A DNA stretch of 64,000 nt. Source: Bidens hawaiensis (Eukaryota > Streptophyta > Magnoliopsida > Asterales > Asteraceae). Positions 24,254 to 32,629 of this stretch are shown here, in pieces. The translations under genes were made by a program, and so were the position numbers. Positions within the stretch are counted from its first letter, which is position 1, and every line of letters begins with the position of its first letter. The stretch lies in assembly GCA_021521415.1 (NCBI GenBank), contig JAIQDT010000108.1:1328001-1392000 (forward strand). The letters run 5' to 3'. A model generated the notes under the pieces. The model was given only the letters and a program-made list of their open reading frames with translations. It had not been told where the DNA came from and made no database searches.

Positions 24254-24418
24254 TATTAGAATAACAAAATAAGAGATATATTAAGATAGATATTAGAGAA
24301 TCTTTTAAACGTTTATGATTACCTCTTATGGTTTATATTTATCTCTTTCTTATGTATCTTCCCTATTTAAAGGGATTTGCTAATTACATTGGGTGGGTTT
24401 CTTTCCTATTTACTATTA
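24254..24418 (+). repeat. Copia 3' LTR
   Basis: 165 bp, starting TATTAGAATAACAAAATAAG and ending TTTACTATTA, followed by the TSD CTTTG. It matches the 5' LTR except for scattered substitutions and the G-run difference. Confidence 0.85.
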
Positions 24419-24423
24419 CTTTG

Positions 24424-24804
24424 TTGGTGTTGGTTATCAAATGTTTTTCACTTTGTAGAATTTTGTGAATGTTGGTTTTACTTTTTAGAACTCCAGCTCA
24501 CCTCTTTGAAAGATATTGGTACCGCTAGACTCTTTGATGAATGTTAATTTTATACTTTATTTCAATAAGTATCACAAAAATGAATTTGTCATTTTATATA
24601 TTAGTGGTATTAACTCATAACAGTGTGCTAGCAAAGAGAATAATGCTATAACTAAAGTACAAAAGTTAGTTGAGTCGTACAATATAACTTTAATACATAC
24701 ACTATCTGAAAACAAAACCTTGCTATGCATAAAACATATTTCTTCTTGCACATTAAGTTAACATTATTTAAACGAAAAAGAAAAAAAAACATGCAAGACC
24801 ACTT
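24424..24804. other. Intergenic, 3' flank of the proline-rich gene
   Basis: AT-rich, with no open frame of note. The part nearest 24,804 is the presumed 3' UTR of the minus-strand gene, including an oligo-A/T stretch at 24,773-24,790. Confidence 0.4.
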
Positions 24805-26664
24805 TTAGTGTGTTGGTTCATCATCAGACCAGTCACCATTTGTGTTTGGTGGATACCACCTGCGTGAAGGGTAACGCGGGAAACGACTTCGAGGTGCAAA
24901 TCGTCTCCAAGTACGTGGTATTGGTTTGTATGGGATAGTTATCGGTCTATGTTTCTTAATGTGTGGTGGCGTAAAGGTTGGAATATTAGGTGGTTGATCC
25001 TTGGTGGGTGGTGGAATTCGAGCGGGAGTTTGTGGTGGTTGTATATTAGTTGGTGGCATGGCAGTTGGAGCGTGTGACGGTTGATTGCCACTTGTTGGTG
25101 GCATGTCAACATGAGGTTGTGGCGGTTGATCGTTGTTTGGTGATGGCATGTCAACCGGAGTTTGTGGTGGCACGTTGGTGGGAGTTTGTGGCGGTTGATC
25201 GTCATTTGATGGTGGCATTTCTGTTGGAGTTTGTGGCGGTTCATCGTCACCTGGTGGTGGCATGTCTGCTGGAGTTTGTGGCGGTTGATGGTTATTTGGT
25301 GGTGGCATGTCTGCAGGAGTTTGTGGAGGTTGATCGTCACTTGGTGGTGGCATGTCTGCAGGAGTTTGTGGCGGTTGATCATCACCTATTGGTGGCATGT
25401 CTGTAGGAGTTTGTGGTGGTTGATCGTCACTCGGTGGGGGCATGTCTGTTGGAGTTTGTGGCGGTTGATCATCACTTATTGGTGGTGGAACGTCAACAGG
25501 ATTTTGTGGCGGTTGATCATCATCATTTGGCGGGGGCATGTCAACAGGAGTTGGTGACGGTTGATAGTCATTTGGCGGTGGCACGTCAATAGAAGTTTGT
25601 GGTGGTTCATCGTTAGTCGATGGAGGCATGTCAACGACAGTTTGTGGTGGTTGATCATCATTTGGTGGTGGCATGTCTATGGGAGTTTGTGGTGGTTGAT
25701 CATCATTTGATGGTGGCATGTCTATGGGAGTTTGTGGTGGTTGATTGTCAGTTAAGGGTGGCATGTCAATGGGATTTGGTAGTGTTTGATCGTCATTTGG
25801 CGGTTGATCTTCAATGGGAGTTTGTGACGATTGGTCATCACTTGGTGGTGGCATGTCAACAGGAGTTTCTGACGGCTGATCGTCACTTGGTGGTGGCATG
25901 TCAACTGGCCTTAGTGGTGGTTGATCCTCGAATGGTGGATCATCAATCGGGTCTATCATAGGTGGTGGTTGATCAACTGGTGGTGTTACGTCAATTACAG
26001 GTTGTGGAAATTGATCGTCACTTGGTGCAGGCGTGTCAACAGGAATTTGTGATGATTGGTCGTCACTTGATGGTTGCATATCAATTGGGCTTTCTTGTGG
26101 TTCATCATCCTTCATGGGTGGATCGTTAATCGGATCTACTATAAGTGGTTGCTGATCTTCTGGTGGTGTTATGTTAATGGGGGGTTGTGATAATCGATCG
26201 TCACTTGGTGGTGGCATGCCAGCGAAAGTCTGTGGTGGTTGATCATCAATTGGCGGTGGCGCCATGTCAATTGGTTCTTCCTCAAAAGGTGGATCGTCAA
26301 TCGGATCTACTATAGGTGGTTGTTGATCGTCTGGTGGTGTTATGTCAATGGAAGGTTGTGGCAATCGATCGTCACCTGACGGTGGCATGTCAACGGGAGT
26401 TTGCGGTTGTTGATCATCAAATGGTGGTGGTGACATGTCAATTGGTTCCTCCTCGAAAGGTGGATCGTCAATCGGGTCTATTATAGGTGGTTGTTGATCA
26501 ACTGATGGCGGTATACTGACTAGATTATGTAATGGCGACGACACAACAGGAAATACGGGTTTTCTAACTTGGTGATAGATTGGTGGGAAAAGGTTAGCTA
26601 AGGAAGGGTTGGAGGATGATATAACTAAACTAAGAAGTAACACTAGAAAGTGTATACGACTCAT
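24805..26664 (-). CDS. Secreted acidic proline-rich repeat protein, 619 aa
   Basis: This intact single-exon frame opens with a clear signal peptide (residues 1 to about 24: basic MSRIH start, hydrophobic FLVLLLSLVI core, SLA cleavage region), so the product is probably secreted, likely to the cell wall or apoplast. Residues about 45-260 hold four longer degenerate units built around DPIDDPPFEEEPIDM. Residues about 260-560 hold about twenty copies of a 16-residue unit of the form DDQPPQTPxDMPPPSD, encoded by a 48-bp minisatellite. The repeats are rich in Pro, Asp and Gln and low in Tyr and Lys, unlike classical extensins (no SPPPP). The last 60 residues switch to a basic Arg/Tyr/Trp-rich tail (TWRRFAPRSRFPRYPSRRWYPP). 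I do not recognise a named family; it resembles hydroxyproline/proline-rich wall proteins. The function is unknown. Repeat copy number may vary between alleles or be collapsed in an assembly. Long frames in other registers across this gene are repeat shadows. Confidence 0.75.
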   Translation of the reverse strand: MSRIHFLVLLLSLVISSSNPSLANLFPPIYHQVRKPVFPVVSSPLHNLVSIPPSVDQQPPIIDPIDDPPFEEEPIDMSPPPFDDQQPQTPVDMPPSGDDRLPQPSIDITPPDDQQPPIVDPIDDPPFEEEPIDMAPPPIDDQPPQTFAGMPPPSDDRLSQPPINITPPEDQQPLIVDPINDPPMKDDEPQESPIDMQPSSDDQSSQIPVDTPAPSDDQFPQPVIDVTPPVDQPPPMIDPIDDPPFEDQPPLRPVDMPPPSDDQPSETPVDMPPPSDDQSSQTPIEDQPPNDDQTLPNPIDMPPLTDNQPPQTPIDMPPSNDDQPPQTPIDMPPPNDDQPPQTVVDMPPSTNDEPPQTSIDVPPPNDYQPSPTPVDMPPPNDDDQPPQNPVDVPPPISDDQPPQTPTDMPPPSDDQPPQTPTDMPPIGDDQPPQTPADMPPPSDDQPPQTPADMPPPNNHQPPQTPADMPPPGDDEPPQTPTEMPPSNDDQPPQTPTNVPPQTPVDMPSPNNDQPPQPHVDMPPTSGNQPSHAPTAMPPTNIQPPQTPARIPPPTKDQPPNIPTFTPPHIKKHRPITIPYKPIPRTWRRFAPRSRFPRYPSRRWYPPNTNGDWSDDEPTH

Positions 26665-26741
26665 TTTTGTATGTCTTTGTTTATTGAAGAAACTTGCTTG
26701 CAGAGATTGTATTTTAAAGTGTAGATTAACCTTGAAAATAT

Positions 26742-26757
26742 GCTACCTTATATCAAG
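26742..26757 (-). promoter_or_regulatory. Candidate TATA region of the proline-rich gene
   Basis: On the minus strand the sequence GATATAAGG lies about 80-90 bp upstream of the ATG at 26,664. It is the best TATA-like word there, but positional evidence only. Confidence 0.3.
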
Positions 26758-26857
26758 CCCATGTGAGAGTTATGGTACCAAACACTTGAACCAAAAGTTT
26801 AGCCGATGGTCCACAAAAAATGCACTTGGGACGAATGATGGTTCCATGCATATATAA

Positions 26858-27982
26858 TTGATAAAAAATGCGAAGGTATAGGCTAAATCCAACAGGAACT
26901 AATAAACACTTTTCTCTATATAATTATATACACTAAAAACGTCTTCATATTGTCTATTTGACTGGCCAGTTATGGATAGGACTAGTTAAATTGTCAAACC
27001 AAATTCGTAGTTGGATCGGACTTAAAAAAAATTATTGTAAAATTTAATTTACTGATTCACTTGGTATAAAAAAGCTCCATATTTTGTTATATCAAAACTT
27101 GATTGATATTATATTGAAATTTTATATTCACCTCCAAACATAAAAGTTATTTTTTATGCTATTTGTTTTTTAAACCGGTCCAACAAGGTAAGTCGGTCAA
27201 TTTGATGGCTAGTGAAAAATGAACAATGATCATGCTGACTCAATTAAGTGTGTATAATACTAAGTAGCTGAGATTAAGAAATAATAATTATGTTGTAATT
27301 AATTAAAAAAATACAAATTTTCACGACTAAAAGTTATTCTAGACATTCACATGCTTGTATGTCCATGGTACGGGTCCAATTAAATTGTACTTTGATTTTC
27401 ACACAGTTATAAGATTAAATATATTTACAAGTATTTATTAACAAATAAATGGAATAAAACCAATTAAGTATTGGAAAAACATATGAATGCCCGACTCAAT
27501 AGAATTAGTTAAATAAAAGAAATTCATTGATCTTTGCATGATACAATTTTGGTTGAGAAGATATTGTGAATGAGTCGAAATGCTAGAATCTTAAGCTATT
27601 GCCTTATAGGAAAATAAGTTTTATTAAGTTAAGATTCCAAGTTTTAATTTCGATTTCGATTTTTGAACTTTCGAGCTTCAATTTGAATTCGACTTTATGG
27701 TTTCCAGTTCGATTCGATATGAAATTCGTATTCGAAATACATATGCAAATTTTATTTATTATATGTAGATTAAACAGACAAAACATCAGTGTAGACATGG
27801 GTCAAATGTCAGTCACATACAGGGGACCATTATAGTCTAAACCAGGCAATAAGAAGAAAAACAATGCATTTTTGGAACATCAAGATGAATATCAAACCAA
27901 TAAAGTTTACAACATTTGTGGTTCACCATCTTACATCAACACTCGAAATGACACATTAAAATTAACTTAGCAAAAATCCAAT
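26858..27982. other. Intergenic, nothing recognised
   Basis: AT-rich sequence between the proline-rich gene and the UGT. The two opposite 64-78-codon frames at 27,599-27,835 overlap a low-complexity stretch of 'tttcgatttcgattt' type and have no domain. The part nearest 27,982 is the presumed UGT 3' region. Confidence 0.4.
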
Positions 27983-29456
27983 TCACGAGATTAGGTTTCT
28001 TACAAAATCTTGAATAATACAACCAATAGACGCATATGATGAACCACCCTCTGTCACCGTGGATCTACTTTTCACACTAATTTCTTTCACTTTCTTTCTA
28101 ACTTCATTATCCTCCATCACTCGTCTTATCCCACTTTCTATCTCCTCACCTGTCACAACACCAACTATATTAGCCTTAGGAGTGTACACGTCCTTCCTAT
28201 AATCCAACTTTATCTCCACCGCCAATCCCAACTCCACCACCAATTGAAATGCATTCATCTGTTGTTCGGTATACATCAGCCATGTTGCCGACGGTATGCC
28301 GAACCATATACTTTCCAATAAAGAGTTCCACCCGCAGTGGGAGACGAACCATCCCACTGCATTATGAGCCAACACCGCTGTTTGTGGGGCCCACCCTATC
28401 ACTTTCACTATTCCACATGTTCGTTCCATAAACCCTTTCGGCAACACCACACTCGGATCCTCATACTCGCCAGGGACCCTTGACGTTTGATCTGATGGAG
28501 GTCGACGTAGGGACCATACGAACCGGTGTCCACTTTGCTCTAATCCACGTGCTATCTCCTTCACTTGGACCTCATCAAAACTTCCCATACTCTCAAAACA
28601 CAAAAACACAACTGAGGAAGGCGGTTGACTATCCAACCACATAATGACATCATTGTCAAAGGACTTCTCGACACTAGAGCCACCTTCTAGGTTGAGTATG
28701 GGTCCCGCCGAATAAACCGGCGGGATGCTGATGTCAGCAGACAATGACTCCATCGCGTATGTTTCTAGTTCCAAGAATGTATTAACCATGATTGCTTTGA
28801 CCTCTCTAAGTTTCCGGACAAGACTTCAAAACAGAATCCAATCCTTCTCTTGTATGTACTAGACACCAAAAGGTTTTGGTTGGCAGCGATTTGACCAAAC
28901 TTGGAACCGATATCACGGTATCCAAGTTGCTTAGCTTAATAACGACTTCGTTCATATCATCACAGAGTGTTTGAATATGAAATTTAAATCCAAGAAAAGC
29001 AGCATTAGAAGTGAAGAACATGTAGGTTGGAATATTAAACTCTTTGGCCACATCTATCATGCAAAACATGTCAATGACAAACCCGACGACCCGTCTCGAA
29101 CCTGATTGGCTTATCATGTTAGCCACAACATTTTTAACAAATATGCATTGACTAGGGATGAATTCACTAAAGAAATACATGGGAGATTTGGGGTCAATTG
29201 ATGGGGTTTCATCTTGAGGGAGTTGAATAAAGGATATGCGATCATTCATGGTGTTTTTAGCTAATGAATCGATGTAGGTGGTGATAGACGGGCCAGAACT
29301 TGATCCGGGTGGTTTTATGAGAAGGACGGTTATGGCGAGACGTTGATCGCGATTCACAAGTAATTTTGCGATCTGGATGGTGGACATGATATGACCAAGT
29401 CCGGGGGGAAGTATGAATATTAGCTCTGCAACTGTATTCGCCATGTTTTGGTTCAT
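27983..29456 (-). pseudogene. UDP-glycosyltransferase (UGT71-like), one frameshift
   Basis: Family 1 UGTs move a sugar from UDP-sugar to small acceptors such as flavonoids, terpenoids or hormones, in the cytosol. The N-terminal half (29,456 to about 28,815, minus) has the acceptor domain, with PPGLGHIMST holding the expected catalytic His and FVIDMFC the activating Asp. The C-terminal half (about 28,820-27,983) has [15 protein letters not shown] and the PSPG donor-binding box starting [10 protein letters not shown] and containing FVSHCGWNS and TEQQ. The halves lie in adjacent frames, joined at about 28,815-28,820 by a single-base shift, and together give the usual length near 485-490 aa. UGT71 genes normally have no intron, so a decayed gene or a sequencing error is more likely than splicing. 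Odd residues: Glu in place of Gly in the FGSM motif and Leu in place of Thr after HCGWNS. Start: MNQNMANT or the internal Met at residue 5; the latter fits family N-termini better. Confidence 0.85.
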
Positions 29457-29776
29457 GAATGGTTTCTTTGGAGTCTTTATTTTTATGCTTATCTACCACA
29501 AGGACCATTTTGTACATCACATTAGTGGCGTCCAAATATAGGCCATGAATGGTCACATACCTCACTACTGGACCATCGTCATTTCACATCACAATTTCCC
29601 ACCATATAAATATAACACAAGTGATGAAGTCAAAACAAAAAGAGAATGAGCCCACAACTTAAAAAAAGGGAATTATAATTTAAAATAGCACTTTACAATT
29701 TAAGCAACCTCCTAATTAAAAGTGCCGCTATACAGGTTTCCTAGTTAGACCGATTAAAAAAAATAGTAATTAAAAG
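29457..29776. other. UGT upstream region and a local repeat
   Basis: Presumed UGT promoter; on the minus strand a TATATTTATATGG word lies near 29,600-29,615, about 150 bp from the start codon. At 29,707-29,750 the sequence 'aattaaaagtgccgctatac' and what follows recurs at 30,060-30,100, so a short direct repeat brackets the next element. Confidence 0.35.
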
Positions 29777-30058
29777 CAATGTTTTCATAACCGGATCGGT
29801 CGTCGAACCGGAGAGGCTACCGGGTCACCGGTTCAACCGGTCGAACCTGTCAGACCGGCCTAATAATTTCGGGAAAAAAAATGACGGGAATAGCTGAAAA
29901 AAAGTTTTTAGAAAAAAAAATATTTTTTTCATATAAAACCGATTCAACCGGCCGGTTCACTGGAGCCGAGCAAACATCACATAATCGGACCGGTCGGTGG
30001 ACCGAATCCCGGTCGAACCGGTACGACCGGCCGGTCCAGTCCGGTCTCAACAACATTG
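29777..30058. mobile_element. hAT-like MITE with an 8-bp target duplication
   Basis: The 282-bp element has termini CAATGTT...AACATTG and is flanked by ATTAAAAG on both sides (29,769-29,776 and 30,059-30,066). The ends are rich in CCGGTC/GACCGG words and the centre is A/T-rich. The 8-bp duplication points to the hAT superfamily. Two opposite frames in it (29,850-30,056 and 29,881-30,063) are by-products of the inverted sequence. Confidence 0.8.
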
Positions 30059-30173
30059 ATTAAAAGTGCTGCTATACATGTTTCTTGATTAGACACTTAG
30101 GGCTAGTCTTTTAATGGTCATTAAAATATCATTTCTTAATGGTTCATAACCTCTTAATTGTTAGACAATTTAA

Positions 30174-30717
30174 GGGGCTGTTTGTTTACATTTGAATGGA
30201 ATCATTCAGATGGAAACATCTGATTCATTCAGACTGTTTGGTTCCAAACAGACAAACATCTGAATAGTTAAAATTAGGTATGAATCATTCAGACTCATGT
30301 TGAAGCTGAATGGGACGGAGACTTAGGGGCCATTTGGTTCATTCAGATATGAATGAGTCAGATCTGAATGAGCCTCTGTCTCATTTAGCAACAACAATAA
30401 GGGGCTGTTTGTACATCTGAATGGAACCATTCAGATGTAAATATCTGATTCATTCAGATTTCAGACTGTTTGGTTCCAAACTAAAAAACATCTGAATGGT
30501 TAAAATTAGGTCTGAATCATTCAGACTCATTGTTGTTGCTGAATGGGACAGAGCCTCATTTAGATCTGAATGAACCAAACAACCCCTAAGTCTGAATGAT
30601 TCAGACCTAATTTTAACCATTCAGATGTTTTTCTGTTTGGAACCAAACAGTCTGAAGTCTGAATGAATCAGATGTTTACATCTGAATGGTTCCATTCAAA
30701 TGTAAACAAACAGCCCC
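30174..30717. mobile_element. Nested foldback MITE
   Basis: The outer termini GGGGCTGTTTGTTTACATTT... and their exact inverse at the right end match over about 28 bp. Inside, an inverted pair (about 30,325-30,395 and 30,545-30,592, with 'ttaggggccatttggttc' and 'gaaccaaacaacccctaag') and a direct repeat starting GGGGCTGTTTGTACATC at about 30,402 show that a related element was inserted or rearranged within it. 'ctgaatgattcaga'-type palindromes recur throughout. Confidence 0.65.
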
Positions 30718-30720
30718 TTA

Positions 30721-30914
30721 TTCAAGATTGACTCATTTAGATCGGAATGAACCAAACATCCCCTAAGTCTAAATGGTTAAGAGACAACCTTTTAATGGTT
30801 AAAAGGTTGTCTCTTAACCATTAAAACTTAAGATCAATTCTTAACCATTAAGATGTTGTCTCTTAATCTATATATCTTACTAATCTATTAAATCAATACA
30901 ATTCTTCCACATGT
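30721..30914. repeat. Short inverted repeats with TTAATGGTTAAGAGACA words
   Basis: Contains 'ttaagagacaaccttttaat' followed directly by its inverse and then a third inverted copy near 30,846-30,860. Related 'cttaatggttcataacc' words occur at 30,133-30,160 on the other side of the MITE, so an older foldback element may enclose it. Confidence 0.45.
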
Positions 30915-31678
30915 TGTAACACCCTTGGAAAACACAACATCGTCCCACTCTTAGGCTATCACACATCGGTCGTGGACAAGAGAGATCCTTGGTTCATAAG
31001 TAATGTCCTGCCTCTTAACATCACCAACGCGTTTTGGGCAACCAAAAACAAATCCGTGAGCTCTTCGTGGGCAGAGCGGACAATATTGGTGGTACGAGAG
31101 GCCGGGGTGTTACAGGTGGTATCAAATCCACTCCTGTGCCGTTCGGGATGATGGGACATGCCTCATCGAGGACGATGAGCCCAAAGGGGGATTGTTTGTA
31201 ACACCCTTGGCAAACACAACATCGTCCCACTCTTAGGCTATCCCACATCGACCGTGGACAAAAGAGATCCTTGGTTCATAAGTAATGTCTTGCCTCTTAA
31301 CATCACCAACGCGTTTTGGGCAACCAAAAACAAATCCATGAGCTCTTCGTGGGCAGAGCGGACAATATTGGTGGTACGAGATGCCGGGGTGTTACAGGTG
31401 GTATCAGATCCACTCCTGTGCCGTTCGGGATGATGGGACACGCCTCATCGAGGACGATGAGCCCAAAGTGGGGTTGTTTGTAACACCCTTGGCAAACACA
31501 ACATCGTCCCACTCTTAGGCTATCCCACATCGGCCGTGGACAAGAGAGATCCTTGGTTCATAAGTAATGTCATGCCTCTTAACATCACCAACGCGTTTTG
31601 GGAAACCAAAAACAAATCCGTGAGCTCTTCATGGGCAGAGCGGACAATATTGGTGGTACGAGAGGCCGGGGTGTTACA
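30915..31678 (+). mobile_element. Tandem TRIM array: LTR-int-LTR-int-LTR
   Basis: Two complete units with an exact period of 282 bp plus a final 200-bp copy. LTRs at 30,915-31,114, 31,197-31,396 and 31,479-31,678 begin TGTAACACCCTTGG and end GCCGGGGTGTTACA. Each 82-bp internal segment starts with a primer-binding-site-like TGGTATCAAATCC or TGGTATCAGATCC (complement of initiator tRNA-Met) and ends with a purine tract, AAAGGGGG or AAAGTGGGG. No coding capacity. This is the layout of a terminal-repeat retrotransposon in miniature, made tandem by LTR recombination. The LTR carries the 'TCCCACATCG' and 'GCGGACAATATTGG' words often seen in such elements; I saw no 5S rRNA block as in Cassandra. Short minus frames here are shadows. 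Confidence 0.85.
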
Positions 31679-32067
31679 AATTGAATTACACTCATGGACC
31701 ATTGTTTCTAGTGTAAAGAACCCTTATGTGTTTTTCACAAGTTTTCATGGAATTGTATGGTTTTTATGTAGTATTTAAACTGTGTGAACTCACCAACTAT
31801 TGAGTTAGTTGACTTTATTTTATATATATGCTACAGGTACTTATATTAGAGGATGAAATGGCGAAAGACACTAGAAGTTAGATTATTTAAAGAATAAACA
31901 AGAAGATGTGTTTCATTATTTCTCCTTTATATTTGTCTTATTGAACAACTTGTGTACTTGAGATTTGAATGAATTAATGATATTATTGTCACTTAATAGT
32001 GTCACATGTGTTTTGGGCAATCTATACGTCACACCCGGGTGTATTCCGCTTTAGCCGGGGTGTTATA
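31679..32067 (+). repeat. Truncated 5' LTR of the Tekay-like element
   Basis: Matches the last part of the 3' LTR (about 60,335-60,685), including 'cactcatggaccatt', 'cttttcacaagttttcatgg' in near-identical form and GCTTTAGCCGGGGTGTTA at the end. About 1.85 kb of upstream LTR, including the U3 region and TATA box, is missing and replaced by the TRIM array. The last bases are TGTTATA instead of TGTTACA. Confidence 0.85.
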
Positions 32068-32070
32068 GAT

Positions 32071-32088
32071 TGGTATCAGAGCCGTGAC
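32071..32088 (+). other. Primer-binding site (initiator tRNA-Met)
   Basis: TGGTATCAGAGCCGTGAC starts three bases after the LTR and fits the 3' end of initiator tRNA-Met, the usual primer for chromoviruses. Confidence 0.85.
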
Positions 32089-32629
32089 TATAAGATAGGA
32101 AATTAGACGTAGTGTTCTAGTTAGTTATAGTTTATTTGCTTATTTGTTTAGGTTGCATGATTAGAAAATTTTGTGGTCCTTATGTGATTGTTCATTGCAC
32201 TTGCTTAATATTTTATTGTCAATTCATTCGCGCCTCATGTACACAAAGCACACACAAGTCCAAGGCTTATGCCTAAAAACAAAGATTTTTTTTAAACATT
32301 TTCAATAATCGATTTTTATTGTGGTGTTCCGATATTTTTCTTCTTAAAGATGGTTCACTATGGCGGTTATGTAGTAACTGGAAGGGGGACGTGCTTGTTT
32401 TCTGAAACTCTTGACACCAAGGTTATTGAAACCTAAGGATAAGCAATGCGCATAAATCCCAATCTGACGCGGGACCCGGTTGCTTACCTGGAGAGTTAGG
32501 AAAGGGCATGAATCCTATTAGGCCAAAGCGTACCACTTTCAACGCTATATGAATCACTACTTTAAATTTTCAAACGCGATCATGTTCTCTTTGTGAAAAG
32601 AATATGGTTGCACTCCTCTATGTTTTACA
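32089..32629 (+). other. Untranslated leader of the Tekay-like element
   Basis: No long frame. Leader sequence between the PBS and the recognised gag frame. Confidence 0.5.

Larger units (their letters stand above)
12386..24418 (+). mobile_element. Ty1/copia LTR retrotransposon, decayed, with nested solo LTRs
   Basis: A complete but inactive element flanked by the 5-bp duplication CTTTG (12,381-12,385 and 24,419-24,423). The domain order is gag, protease, integrase, reverse transcriptase, RNase H, which is the copia order. Removing the two inserted solo LTRs with one TSD copy each leaves about 4.8 kb, the usual copia size. LTRs are 178 and 165 bp; most of the length difference is a 15-bp G run in the left LTR. 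Short LTRs and the GYPP-type integrase end suggest an Ale/Retrofit-like lineage, which is a tentative call. Coding regions have frameshifts and stops. Confidence 0.92.

Noticed and set aside
25050..25961. Several long plus- and minus-strand frames across the proline-rich gene
   Set aside because: They are alternate registers of the 48-bp minisatellite. Only the 24,805-26,664 minus frame has a signal peptide and spans the whole repeat.
27983..29456. Two separate UGT genes or one gene with an intron
   Set aside because: The halves are complementary and adjacent, with only a one-base shift and no room for an intron.
30915..31678. A simple satellite of 282 bp
   Set aside because: Each unit has LTR-type ends, a tRNA-Met PBS and a purine tract, so a TRIM array explains it better.
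30915..31678. Cassandra-type TRIM with 5S rRNA
   Set aside because: I looked for the 5S internal promoter region and did not see it in the LTR.
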